This document shows, piece after piece, positions 1 through 12,192 of a DNA stretch of 64,000 bases (its first letter is position 1; the number at the start of each line of letters is the position of its first letter). The position numbers and the translations under genes were made by a program. Origin of the DNA: Rhodeus uyekii (lineage: Eukaryota; Chordata; Actinopteri; Cypriniformes; Acheilognathidae); NCBI GenBank assembly GCA_037043235.1, contig JAWRVZ010000027.1:3411501-3475500 (forward strand), written 5' to 3'. The notes under the pieces are model-generated. The model saw only the letters and a program-made list of their open reading frames with translations, was not told the origin of the DNA and ran no database searches.

Positions 1-314
1 GAATTTCTAATGAATTTCAAGCATCAACATGATGCAGGTGTTAATCAGCCTCATTCAGCATGACTCTTGTAACTATAAACTTCTCTGTACCTACTAATCA
101 AAAACTGTACAACAAATTGCACAAATACTGTCTTGTAAATTCATTTTAATTCACACTGGAGAAGACAGTTACGAAACAGGCTGAAATCCATGAGCTTGAA
201 CAATACACAAATCAACTGAGACTTCTTCGTACTTAAGTGAATGGATACACATTTGCAAAAGATATCATATCTTTAATTTTCCTATTTTTTGGAGTGAAGT
301 GTCCAAAGTGCACA
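1..314. other. AT-rich non-coding flank
   Basis: No open frame or recognisable repeat is visible. The sequence is AT-rich and leads directly into the TSD of the hAT element that starts at 323. Confidence 0.5.
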
Positions 315-322
315 CCATTCAT

Positions 323-1165
323 TAGGGATGAGTGAGTACAGCATTATCTGAATCTGTATCTGTTAACCATATGAATTATCTGTATCTGTACTCAGACTGG
401 ACGGGGCCTAACCCGGAAGTGGGCGGTTTGTCTTGAAATGGGAGAGGCTTTAACCGGTATGTTATTTTTAATCAAGCAATTGATATGGGTTGATCAGAAA
501 TTGTTATATTTACTGCTGATTAGAAAACTGACAGGATCAGCATTTAGCTTCAGATCAATGGTTTTGATCACGATAACAAACTATATACAGAACAAGTTTT
601 GCAACAATGAATACAACACATGCGGTTGCAATTATGAAGAAATCAATTTTTAATAATTATTTTTTACGTGAAATCAAAACACTGGTTAGAGCCAGCAGAC
701 GATAAAAAAAAAGAAAAAAAATTATCCGACAGGCAGAGACGCAACGCTATTCACATTCTACGTACCACGTCTGAACAAACCCCACGTTTACCAGAACTAC
801 TGGTTAATAAGTAGTACAAACAAACCAAAGATTAAATAAAAAAATTAAAAAAAACCTGAAGCTGAAGAAACCCTAAACGTTAACGGAAAAGACCCGCGAA
901 CCTGAGTGACTGAGGGAGAGACAGAGAGAGAAAGAGAGCTGTTCTCTTCTCAGTGTTCTGTGTATGAGTGAGTAGAGCGGGACACAGCAAATCTGTATGT
1001 GTAGGGGAGGGGCGCTGTGTCACAGAACGCAGACACAGTCAGCTACCCAATGAGGATTTTTATTTAATCTGAGCACAGATATTGACTTGTATGATATTCG
1101 TACTCGGCAAAAGTGCTTTATCCGTACCAGATACTCGTTTCAACCGAGTATCCGGCTCAACTCTA
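323..1165 (+). mobile_element. Non-autonomous hAT-like DNA transposon, copy 1
   Basis: The 843-bp element starts TAGGGATGAG and ends CTCAACTCTA, so the terminal inverted repeats (TIRs) read TAGGGATGAG / TAGAGTTGAG. An identical 8-bp direct repeat, CCATTCAT, flanks it at 315-322 and 1166-1173. Eight-base TSDs and TAGNGNTGAG-type ends are the signature of the hAT superfamily. The interior has no transposase frame; the short open frame near 438-653 has no recognisable domain. A clearly homologous copy in the same orientation lies at 12193-13050. It is a passive element that would need transposase supplied in trans. Confidence 0.88.
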
Positions 1166-1173
1166 CCATTCAT

Positions 1174-3114
1174 TGTTGTTGATTTCCACTTTTGCAACAA
1201 GTACCGGCATACATATACAGTAAAATATTTTTGATAAACAGATTCAAAAGCCTGGAGATATCAAGACTGATCAAATTTACTGCAAGAACAGGTTCACACA
1301 GAATGCATATTTGCTGTTAAAAGCACAAAATGAAGGTCAGTGGAAGGTCTAAGGAGCAAGGCCTAAAGATGTCATTTTTAAATGTGGAAATAGAAAGTTT
1401 TAAACAAACTTTCAAACACTAGATGGCACAGGCTAATAGGTCCTTAACTTAATGTGTTAGTTATCACATAGCTTGCTACGCAACATTCAAATGCTTTGCT
1501 GTTAGCAGTATGCAGCACACTTCCCTCCACCTTCCCCAGCTCCACCTGTATAGATCTGCTATAGGGCTTATTTCTATTTAATTTCTATTTCTATTTAAGT
1601 TAATGTGAAGCAGTATTATATCTTAAATGCTCACAGCAATGTCTGTGATTCTATTAGCAGTAGCATGCATCCGTACTTGCTCTGCAGCAGCAAAAATCAA
1701 CAGCGGCAGCAACATTGAAAAATCAATTCCGACAAGACGAAATACATTACCATTGCCATACCCTTTACCATATTAATCTCTCAGAGAGTTGTCATGACAG
1801 AAATTCCTTTAACTTGAGTTTTTTCTTTCTTTCAGAAAGCCATGTTATGTGGGAGATGTGGGAAAAGAAGCGAGATGCGCAATACGTGAGAACCATTAAA
1901 GACCATTAAAGACATCCGTCTAGCTCACTTTCATTGAAAAAACTTGAAAAGTAGCACAGTGTAGTGGAAAAATGCATTCTGAGTCACATTTAAATCAAAA
2001 TTGATAATTCTTATTTTACATACAATATTACAGCTTTTTTAATAAATTAATCATTATTATTAATTTATTTTTATTATTAATTATACAGCATACATTTTAA
2101 AAAAAATCTTCACATGCTTTCACAGTCTGTAATCAAAAACATTAACTTCCCTTCTTCCTCGCTACCACATCTCTTCTCTGATGAGATTCCTGTTAAACAA
2201 ACTCATGTTTCATGGGGGTTTTTTCTTCACAATTTCCATTTCAATTCCAAGCATGCCAAGGATGACCAAAATGCCTTTCTGTTAGGTCTTCACTTTACTT
2301 CACTTAAATTAATAACCATATTTATTCTTATTATTGAATTACAGTTTCAGAAATAAAAATAGTATTTTCAAAATGGCTTCCTTTATTTTATTTTCTTTAT
2401 TGAAGGCTCTCTACTGGTGACCTAGTCTGTAACCTAGAAAAAAAATTATTTGAACCCCTGGGAGATGTGGAAGTTAAATGCTTTCACTGCATGCCGGCCC
2501 CAAAAGACAAGGTCAAACAGACAGGGACACATCTAACACGGAAACGGTTACAAGTAAGTCTCTGAGTCATTCTGTCAAACACCAATGAATATAGCTCAGT
2601 AGAGCATGGCAGAAGGACAGGGGCTTTCTGTCTTTGAAATCATACAGTTGTGATGAAACCCTTGTCCACCACAGAAGCTGAGATGAAACGAGACGGAGGA
2701 GAGGTTTACTGCCAGCAAGGTTAATGAGGGAGGAAAGAGAAGATAGAGGAAAGAAAGTGTTGTCATAATAGTGAACTGCTGGCCTGGAAGGGAAATGTAT
2801 AATTATGTCACATCTGCTTCACATACAGTAACTGATGGATTCAGGTGTTAATTTGAAAGGGCAGATTATTATTATGATGGATGTGTGATAGGAAAGAGAA
2901 CCAAGACGTAAAGGAGTAAGGCAAAATGCTATACAAATCTAAACATGAGAAATTGTACTCAAACTTTAAGATTTTGTATTGTTAATTTTTTTCTCTCCCT
3001 GTGAGCCATTTCTAATATAAAGAATATTGCGCCAAAAAGTTGTTAATAATAATAAACAAATCAAACTTTAATCTTACATTTTTGGGCAACAATTTTGGGG
3101 TTCAGTTAACATTC
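1174..3114. other. Non-coding stretch with AT-rich tract
   Basis: No gene is recognisable. 2020-2110 is a low-complexity AT tract. A short exon-like open frame at 2406-2551 is discussed in the findings but is not called as a gene. The rest shows no repeat family I can name. Confidence 0.5.
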
Positions 3115-3228
3115 TTTTTTAAGAAATCAATTATTCATCAAGGATACATTGATCAAAAGGGACAGTAAATGCATTTATAAAGATTTCTATGTCAAATAAA
3201 CGCAGTTCTTTTTATTCATTACTTTCTT
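3115..3228 (+). mobile_element. Fragment of dispersed 'TCATCAAGGATACATTGATC' repeat
   Basis: The phrases 'ATTATTCATCAAGGATACAT' and 'GACAGTAAATGCATTTATAA' match the 5' part of a very abundant teleost repeat. Its middle and 3' parts appear at 18304-18690, 34879-35087 and 47183-47272. This copy stops at about 3228, where LTR-like sequence starts. I recognise the family but cannot assign its class. Confidence 0.5.
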
Positions 3229-3382
3229 GTCATGCACGGGTTGCAAGAACACATGAAGAAGATGACGATAAGGTTCAAAGGCTTTAATATTCCACACGGG
3301 TAATCACAAATACAGGCAGGCAAAAACAACATGAGCATTAATGAGACCGGAACAGTGAGAACTGAAAAAACTGCAACTTAAA
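3229..3382 (-). mobile_element. Possible LTR fragment
   Basis: The segment begins TGTCATGCACGGG and carries 'CACGGGTAATCACAAATACA' and 'GGCAGGCAAAAACAAC', a style of sequence found in reverse-oriented fish Ty3-type LTRs. There is no complete LTR end or TSD. It is cut off where a Tigger-like 3' fragment begins. Weakly supported. Confidence 0.3.
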
Positions 3383-3669
3383 ACAGCGTGATGACCTCAC
3401 GAATATATAATGACTGTTTACGCTGTGAGCAAAATCGTGTTTGCAATGTTGGAGAATATAATTAAAGGTTTGTATCGAGAATGGAAGGTGTTTTTTATTG
3501 TATAAATCTCTGCTGTTAGTTGGTGCACATATGCCTTCTGTTGTTAGCAAACATATACAGTGTATGTACATTTTTAATCGGCATATTGGCTGCTGGTTAT
3601 CTCGATAATCGGTTATCTCAACGCTTTTTTGCAACCCCCCGAGGCCGTCGACATAACCGGATTCCACTG
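3383..3669 (+). mobile_element. Pogo/Tigger-like element, 3'-end fragment
   Basis: This matches the right third of the element at 44989-45786, sharing 'ACAGCGTGATGACCTCACGA' and 'GCTGTGAGCAAAATCGTG'. It ends with the TIR ...CCGGATTCCACTG followed by TA at 3670-3671. The left two thirds are absent. It has the same orientation as the 44989 copy and the opposite orientation to the 55975 copy. Open frames across it have no product value. Confidence 0.72.
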
Positions 3670-3671
3670 TA

Positions 3672-4140
3672 GTTATTTTTTAAATTGTAATAAAATTTAG
3701 CAAATATTTTGTGTTTTTGCCTTGGTGGCCATAAAAGACTCCTTTCAAAAGATAAAAAAAAAATCTTAAAATCGTCTGAATGTCTGAATGATACACTCTA
3801 TATATTATATAAATATAAAGTACAAAATATATGATATTAAAAAAAAAAGTACAAAATATATGATATAATTTATACTACAGCAAAAAACTAAATATTTTAG
3901 GATAAAACCAAGAACCTTTATTTAAACATCAGAATTATAAAAATTATATAATAAAGGACAAGAAACCTTCAGAGAGTAGAAAAGAAGTAAAGAAGAGAAA
4001 TAAAGAGCACAGGAGCTAGACGAGTAAAAGAAGCACTGAGAGGAAAGATTATCAGGCATGTTTGCAGAAGTATGTAATGGCTGTCGATCAGCTGCCTGCT
4101 GCCTGTGTAAGTGTTGAGCAGAGCGGGAGATTGGTGACTG

Positions 4141-4142
<2 letters not shown>
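3672..4142. other. AT-rich intergenic sequence
   Basis: Includes a local direct repeat, 'AAAGTACAAAATATATGATA', at about 3818-3837 and 3846-3865. Nothing else is recognised. Confidence 0.45.

Positions 4143-4176
<34 letters not shown>
4143..4176. repeat. (GT)17 microsatellite
   Basis: Perfect dinucleotide repeat. The reverse-strand His/Thr-rich open frame here is only a translation of it. Confidence 0.97.
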
Positions 4177-4179
<3 letters not shown>

Positions 4180-7100
4180 GTCACTGAGTATCTGTCACTC
4201 CATCACTTCCCTCCACAGTACAGTCTCTGAATGTACTCTATGACACTGAGATTTACCTAACTAGTTTTCTATGCAAAATATTTAGTATGAGGAGACATTT
4301 TTCATTCATATTTTTTGTTGCATTACACTGAGCTATGGCACTCGTTTGGACATTATGGGTAGGCATAAATGGCGAATCGCTAACCGGTAACACTATTTTA
4401 ATGTGTCCTTGTTACACATGTATTTACTATAGTAATAACACTGGAAAAAAAAAACATATTGTAAAAATAAATATTTGACGTTTTACAAAAACGCAAACCA
4501 AAATATGCATTGATACGTTTATGAAATTTGAGATAGATCATTTAACGGTGCTTCAGGTCCCCATACTGTAAACCCTGCATGCCCGTCCGCTACGAAACTG
4601 GTTAGCATCCAACTTTCCTTTCCACAGTCCTCTATAATAAAAATGGCATAAAAACCTATATACTTCAAACTGCCATACATAAATTTGGAAACAATGTACC
4701 AAAAATAATCGACACAGCTGTCAATGACCTTTTGACCCGTGTTGAATATGCTTCATTTAGCTTGCAAGTGATAACATCATCTCTAGTGATTAACATGATT
4801 AATGGAAAGTCAGTATAGTGGAATGAATGGAAACACAGTAAGCTACCGAATCACAAATCGTAGTGGTGATTCAGGAACACCTGGTGGATTTATGTTTTTC
4901 CTTGAAGTTCAGTCTCTTAGAATGTCTCACACAGCATTTCCTCTAATGCAAAAGTCCCTCGGTGAGAGATTAGGAGGAGATTAATCACAACGCAACACTT
5001 CATCAGCAGTTTTCCAGGACAAACAAAGGTTGCAAGGTAAGTCATTTGGGTTTTTTCCCTAGGCCGGATTACAGTTAGCAGCTATGCTAATCACAGCAAA
5101 CGTTTTTGTAAGCTAACGTTTGTTTTAAGTATCTCATTGAAATGTTCTCTATTTTACTGCATATTTCCCAAAGTACTGGAAGGAGTCAAAAATGAACTCC
5201 AAACAAGTTTTTGTTTGTTTTTTACATGGTTATTAGCTTTGAGGCTATTTCAGTGCTAGTTCTCCTCAAAGATGAGACATGCATTGAGCAAAAGTATCGG
5301 TTTATGCCATAGCCATCACAAGCATTTGAAATATGGTACGGTTTCAGTTTCATTTGTCAAACCATTGTCTGTGCACAGACTTTAAATCATAGGCTCTTTT
5401 AATATAATTATATAAGAAAAACAAGAGGCTCCGGTGCTGTTCTTATTAACTAAAACTTTCAAGACGACAATGAAATACTAAAAACAGAAAGGTTTTTAAT
5501 TTGCCCTTTTTGTATACAGACAACATTAATGTTGAAAGGATCCGCGAAAACTAAAAACACTGTATTATTCATGTAAGGCCAGTAGTCGGTGATGTCACAT
5601 TGTATGCGCATGACATTGTCACACGCATGCGTATTAAATTTCAGTTTTTGTAGTTTACATGGAGATTATAATGGCAATGGAAAAATTTGCACTTTGAAAC
5701 TCATATTCGAATGGGTTGGATTTTCAGGCCCTCAAAACACTGTTGTTGCATACATGAATAGGCAAAGATAATATTATAAACTTTAAAATTATAAACAATT
5801 GTCTTGGCAACTAACTGAAATAAAATAAGTTACATAACTTACAAAATGACAAAATAAAACAAAAAAATGTATGTATAGAACTAAAAGCTAATTCAAACAA
5901 TTAAACTAAGAAAGTATATAGATATACGTTTAATCTATAATTTAATATTGATTAAGCCTGTTGAAACTAAACAAGCCATTCAATTGAACTGAACTCAACC
6001 AGACAGAACAGGAAGTACAGAAAAATATCCAGTCACCCAAATGCAGACAGCCTTTTCACACTGTACACCCAACTAAAGAACATGCCCTTCAGCTCTTCCC
6101 AGAGAGCCACAGGAAGAGGGGCGAGGAAATGAAGACTGCAAACGAGTCCAACGACACAATCCTTTGTGTCATCTTTAATAGCGTTCACTGAATAGCCTGC
6201 AAAAAAGGCAACAGTCAGAGTGACCTCCTCTCTGCCCTACAGCCAACAACTAATAGAACAACAGCAAGAGCGTGAGATGTAAAACACAGAAAGAAAGATG
6301 CTGCTCAGGCCTTCGGGCGACACTCTATTCCTCCATCAGGAGTGGTGACCTGAGGAAGATAAGGACGAAGAGAATGAAAATACAACAAAAAGAGCAGCCA
6401 GGGGAAGTCATAATCCAGGCCAATGAGGCCAGAAATTTGTGTTTGTAAGAGCTGAGAGTTTGCATTGTATTGTGTGATGGTCCTCAGTCTGGAAACACAC
6501 GCAAGGGAGAGTAAAAAAAGATGTATGCATGTAACTTGAGGTTTGTCATTCACTTCCAGTTATTTTACCTTCTGTCATGCTGCTTAATATTGCAAACTAA
6601 TATTTATTATCATATTATTTACATTTATTATTGTAATCATAAACACTGGTTAGTTGTGCAATTAGTGTTAACGTCTACATTATAAATAAATAAATCAATA
6701 AAGCTAATTTAATGGTCCTAAAAAGGCTGTATATTCATACTTTTCTTAATGCTGTCTTTTGATTTATTTTATAAGATAAATAGGCACTTTTGGCATGCAA
6801 TTTTCAACATGCTGTGATTTAGGACGCACTAAACCTAATCCACTGTTTTGGATGAAAAGGATAATAATGTGGGATGCAGGATGCAGCCAAGGATTCTATG
6901 GACAGACTTACTGATATCAACAAAATTTTGCAAATAAATGCTTATTACAATTCTCACTATGGGGTATAATAATTTTTTTCCCCCATAATGCTGTTTCTCA
7001 TAAAATGAGGGTCTGTTCACATCATTCACAGGGCTTCATTAGACATTATCTGAAAGATCACACACTATCATAAACAGAACACATTTTGTTTTTCCATAAT

Positions 7101-9278
7101 TGTGTTTCCATAGTCTGTAAAATCTGGAGATGAGAGAGAGAAAGTGCAAAATTAACATATGTTTTCCAACTAAAACTGCTTATTTCAGGAGGTTCGTTAG
7201 CAAGAATGTGAGTGTGGTGCCAAAAAACAGAGCGATATATCCTGACAGATTTATATTGTTTATTTTTATAACATCCTATCAAAGCAAGCACACACAGTGC
7301 AAGACATAATTTATGAATAACCAAAACTAAGAAAGAAGTAGTCTGGTTTTCGCTTTCAGTGACCTGTGCCCTGTTTACAGTCTACCTTAGATTTGCATGA
7401 TTAGATTTCTGAGTGCCACATGTTTGTGGCCTCAACTCCACAGAGTACCCGCAAACACTGAGATTAGATTGACCCACTTTTATAAACCATTCAAGGTCTT
7501 CTGCCAATTGAATTTGCGGAATTCTGCTGGATAGAGAGTCCAAGCCCAGACAGCAGCTGATGCAAGATTATCCTCTCTCTAATCATTATTAAACAAGCTT
7601 CTGCTTTCAATCAGGTCAGGTAGTGAATCCAATTAAATCTGTGTTCACAAAAAATATGCAATTATAGAAACCAGTTATTTAGTCAGAACTGCACTACAAA
7701 TCTACAGTTTTCATTCTTTTTTTTTTTTTTTTTGCTTAATGGATGAACATATGTTGCTGTATGCATTTATGGAATATGCAATGTGAGCAATATGACATGA
7801 GTAGTAGTAGTAAAAGGTATTTAGAACCATATTTGCATGAGTATGAGTGTGATATTGCATTTATACAACAGTTTGACAGCAAGTGTGTAAATTAATAAGA
7901 AACAACAATAAGAAGAATATATAATTCAATATAGCCTCTTGTGTGTGGATCTACTTTCTTCTGTGACAGATGCAAATCTCAAGATGACCATTACTAATTT
8001 GATAGATGCAAAGCCCAAGCACCCGTTACTAATTTGAAAACATCACTTTTGAACTAGTAATGAAGGAACACTGAGTTACTTGCGGAGTTAAAAAAAAGTA
8101 AGTTTTGGGGAAGTTATTCCACTTTGGCGGCCATTTTTGAAATGTCTCTCAGCACAATGAAGTCATGACCTTGGAGCTTCTATGGGCAGTGACGTAATGA
8201 TGATTGACTCTTTTACTTAGAAGGCAGGACATGCGAAATGTTCATAGCAATACAAGTGCACTGTTTTTTGAATATCTAAAGTCTTTCTTTGGTTAAAAGC
8301 TATTATATGCAAAAGTATTACTTTAAAAGTACTTTAAAGCTATATGCTATAAGCTACATGGTAAAATTACGGCCGACTTTGAGAATTATCAGAGAGATTG
8401 AATAAGTAAGCGTTATTACCTGCATCTGATACAGCATTGAGTCTTCAGGTCAATCTCATATGCATAATATTATGAAGAAAGCGTTATCTTTGTCATAGTA
8501 TCCTTTCAAAGGTAATGGAGGTTTCCCATGACAACGTTGGTCAGTTTGGTTGCATCTTACATGGGGTTGTCAAAAGTAAAAAATAACTTTCTTGGCTGTG
8601 TCCAAAAACACATATTCAGTAGTATTTGTAAATTATTATATGGTTCTGTGGAGTACTTGATTCTGATTGTCAACTGCGCCATCCAGCAGAATGTTTTTCT
8701 CTGATAACAACTAGTAAAAAGCAATAACACTGGCTCATCCGGGTAATTGAAGTCAGCGCTGTGCGTTTGGAAAAAAAGTAGCATTTGGTGATCAATATTT
8801 TGTGTTCATTTAATTACATCATCTGGGTATTGCGGACTCACTCTGGGTATTGTTTTGTACACTGTAATGGATAAGATAACAAACAGGTAAGATTTTACAT
8901 CGATGTTTTTTAACCCTTGTGGCAAGCAGGGCGGAGATGTACATTATTCCTAACTAGTAGAATTTGCTCCTCCACCAGACCCCTCAGCCAATCAGATTCA
9001 AGGACCAGAAGTAACTGTTGTATATACATACATATTATTATAAATATTAAAATATACACAATATACAAATATACATAAATGACTGCATATTTAATTAATT
9101 ATTCATTAACAAACAAACGTGTATACATTTTTTGTGTGAGATGTGTGCGCGCGTGTGTGTGTCTATATATATATAACATTTTAATGAATCAACAAATAGA
9201 AATAACATGAAATGCACAAAACAAAACATGCTCAGATATATAAATGTTTAAAAATCATATTTTATTATATAATTATAT
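4177..9278. other. Non-coding stretch without recognisable genes
   Basis: About 5 kb in which all open frames are under 90 codons and lack motifs. Simple tracts include T17 at about 7717-7733, (GTA)n at 7801-7811 and TG/TA-rich sequence at 9136-9174. The region around 8040-8250, with 'CACTTTGGCGGCCATTTTTG', resembles wording seen in other fish repeats, but I cannot define element ends. Confidence 0.45.
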
Positions 9279-9285
9279 ACACACA

Positions 9286-9316
<31 letters not shown>
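9279..9316. repeat. (CA)n microsatellite
   Basis: CA repeat with one ATA interruption, embedded in AT-rich sequence. Confidence 0.93.
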
Positions 9317-9487
9317 CCATATATAGCATTTGTGTAACAGTGTGTATTGACAAGGCTATGAACTAATGTGATGGGGGCAGTCTGTCGCCATGTTTCTTAA
9401 TTAGCATTTCCTCTCTTCTTGACTTTGCTGGTATTACCAAGTACCAGAGTGTGACAGTCACAGCTGTAACTGTAGTATTAGGCTTGT

Positions 9488-9532
9488 GTGTGCTTGTATG
9501 TGTGTGTATGTGTGTGTGTGTGTGTGTGTGTG
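9488..9532. repeat. (TG)n microsatellite
   Basis: Interrupted then perfect TG repeat. It lies within about 200 bp of the (CA)n tract at 9279-9316, in inverted sense. Confidence 0.93.
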
Positions 9533-10890
9533 AACAAAGAAGCTGACACCCTCCAGCTCTCATCCGCTCTGATTAATGATTCTGGTCAGGTAGCGGACGT
9601 TGCCATTCACACCAATTAAGACGTTAGTTCATACACATGGCACCCTGCTCATACACACACAGGCTGCTGGCCTCTTTTTTCTCTCTCTCTGGCTCACATA
9701 CCACATCTACACAGTTCTAATTTACATTTATTATAGATTTTCCGGCTAAATATCTTCCTGTTCGTCTTTCTATTACTTAAAATTGCATTTTCTGTTTCAA
9801 CACACTCTTGCCAGACCTATCCCGAGGAAATGAAATTGATCAAATGTTGCTCTTTCATAGCTCAAGAGATTTTTCTTGGAATCTTAAATCATGCTTTGTT
9901 AATAAAAAAAGTAATATTTGAATTTGAATGGAATTTATTATGTATAAATCCCTGAATCTGAATAGCATACTACTTTGAAATCTCTGCAAATCTGAGCACA
10001 GTTTGAGATCTTCCTAAACTGTAGAAGAGATACATGTAAGATTATTGAGGCCTTTTTGTGAGGAAAAAAACATCTGAGGAGCAAAAAACTAAAGCAAAAA
10101 GTCTCTATTGCTGTCTAGGAAAAGCAAATAAAAATATATTTTCTTATTAACTATCTATAGTATACTATAGATAGTATATCTAAAATCTTTCAGATTTTGG
10201 TTACATCTTTCTCTTTATCATGACACCTATCTTGAACACAAAGACATACATTCTGTCATCAAGTCCTTAATTACATGAACATTAAAAGTACACGGTAGAA
10301 TTGAGCTCAGAAAAGACAGCTTAATTAGTTAAGATGAACCTGCACGTTTAACAAGGACCCATAAACACTGATTAACAATGACCCTTCAGACGCTACATGG
10401 GTCATTTACATGCAGGGTTAAAGACTTAATGACGCTACTGAGATGGCTGAATATAATTAAAGGAGATAAAAAAGAAATTCAAATGAGGTCCTGCAAGAAT
10501 AAATATATCTGAAGGTATAATTCAGCACTACGTCTAAGCCAATAATACAGATAAAAAGGAGAATTTAAGCAGCAACAAAGAGCTTTGTTCATGTTAGGAA
10601 TAGAATCATAAAATGGAAGTGAAACATGGAAGTGAATTTTTATTTTATTTTTTATATACAGTATATATTTCCATGTAATTATTAATATAAATATGAATAA
10701 TTTTGATTAATATTATTAAATTTTAATATTAATTTACTATCTACATACCCAAGATGAAAACATAGAGTTTTTGATATTATAATTAAATGTAATAATAAAT
10801 TATGATAATTTATAGGTCAAAATGTATATATAACATGAGCTTAATTTGCCATTTGGGATTTTTCTTTTAGTTCTACATTTCTGAACATGG
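9533..10890. other. Non-coding AT-rich stretch
   Basis: No gene or named repeat. It contains the 26-bp perfect palindrome at 10150-10175 and an AT-rich tract at 10640-10830. Confidence 0.45.
10150..10175. repeat. 26-bp perfect palindrome
   Basis: The half-site ACTATCTATAGTA is followed directly by its exact reverse complement with no spacer. Flanking bases (A on both sides) do not extend it. Confidence 0.9.
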
Positions 10891-10896
10891 ATGTTA

Positions 10897-11277
10897 TGTC
10901 AGGGTTCTGTCACTCCAGTTTGGGTTTCTAGTGTGTTGGTTGACAGAGCTCTGACACTGCTCCTTTGTTGTGTCTTGTCATTGTGCAGCCCCGCCCACCT
11001 TGTTACCTCATTTCCCTTGAGTGCTGTCAGCTGTTCTCAGCTCATTACCTTTCCTCATGTGTCCCTATTTAATCCCAGTGTGTTTGATGTCTGGTGTGGT
11101 GTCGTTTCCTTGGTTTGTGTATACCGGTCCATCCGGGTTGTTTGTTTAATGTTATGTTTCCAAGTTTAAGTAATGTTTTCCCCCACGTGGGCATTTCTTT
11201 TGTGAGTTTTGTTTATTTCTGTAATAATAAATATTCCTTCCCCCTGCACTTGAGTCCTTCCCTTGCATTCCGTGACA
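10897..11277 (+). mobile_element. Solo LTR (Ty3/gypsy-type likely)
   Basis: A 381-bp block starts TGTCAGGGTTCTGTC and ends CCGTGACA. It is bracketed by identical 5-bp direct repeats TGTTA at 10892-10896 and 11278-11282. TG...CA ends plus a 5-bp TSD define an LTR-retrotransposon insertion. No second LTR or internal domain is adjacent, so it is a solo LTR left by LTR-LTR recombination. An internal AATAATAAATATTCC near the 3' side fits a polyadenylation region. The open frames on it are not genes. The superfamily is inferred from TSD length and the style of the termini. Confidence 0.85.
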
Positions 11278-11282
11278 TGTTA

Positions 11283-12184
11283 TGCATGTAATGGATCTTA
11301 CTGCCTTCCTACCTTCATATTCATCTTCAGAAGGCAGCAATTTTCACATTTTGTACTCAGTCAGAGTCATACTTCTCTACTGTAGAAAACAAAAAAACGT
11401 TAGTTGCTATACATTCCAAAGCGTACCGTCATAAATGAGTCATAATAATGAAGCAGAGTTGCTGTAAACTTATAAACGGTCACTGACAGAGCTGCAGGGG
11501 CTCGAGTCATTCACACTAATGGTTTGAGCTACAGAGACGACAGCTAATCATGGCCAGTGATTAGTGGTTCATATTTGCGTGTCAGGGGTGGAGACTTACG
11601 CCTCTGCTCTTTTGCTCTCAATGTCGCCTCATCGCTGCCTTCACCTCCTGTTAGCAGTCCTGTCAATCAACTCGACAGGCTATCTCTCATCAAGTCGCTT
11701 TACATGATTGCCAACGCAAGTGTGTGCAGGATTCCGTACCTCTCCATAGTGTGTATTCGTGTGTGTGTGCTGGCGGTGGCGGACCTCATCTGTCACCTGC
11801 TCCGGTCTCATGATCAGGCCCGACAGATGCGCTCAACGACACATCGGTGGGCGCGCTCCTCTTTACACGCATATTTGCATGGATGAGTGTGTTTAGATTA
11901 GACAGCAAGCAGACATGTAGGTGCATCGAGCTAGACATCTCAGACCGGATTCATTAACAAAAGGTGAAAGCAGAATGAAGCCACTGGTCTTCTTTATCTC
12001 GACCTGAAACAAACAAACAATGAAGATCAGAGAAGTAGATGTAATAGGAGTCTATTTATTAAATCAGTAAATGCTCTGGACATTTTATGTTAGATGTTAT
12101 TAATCGTGATTTATCGATTTGACAGGACTAAAACCTCATGAGGTAATGGGTGGTTTTGTTTTGTTGCAACAGCCTTGCAACTGC
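11283..12184. other. Unique non-coding block
   Basis: No repeat is recognised. An open frame of 109 codons at 11557-11886 has no recognisable motif and is not called. 11500-11880 is less AT-rich than its surroundings and could be conserved non-coding sequence. Confidence 0.4.
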
Positions 12185-12192
12185 ATAATAAC

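Noticed and set aside
11557..11886. 109-codon forward open frame
   Set aside because: No domain, no splice or start context, and a composition typical of GC-richer non-coding DNA.
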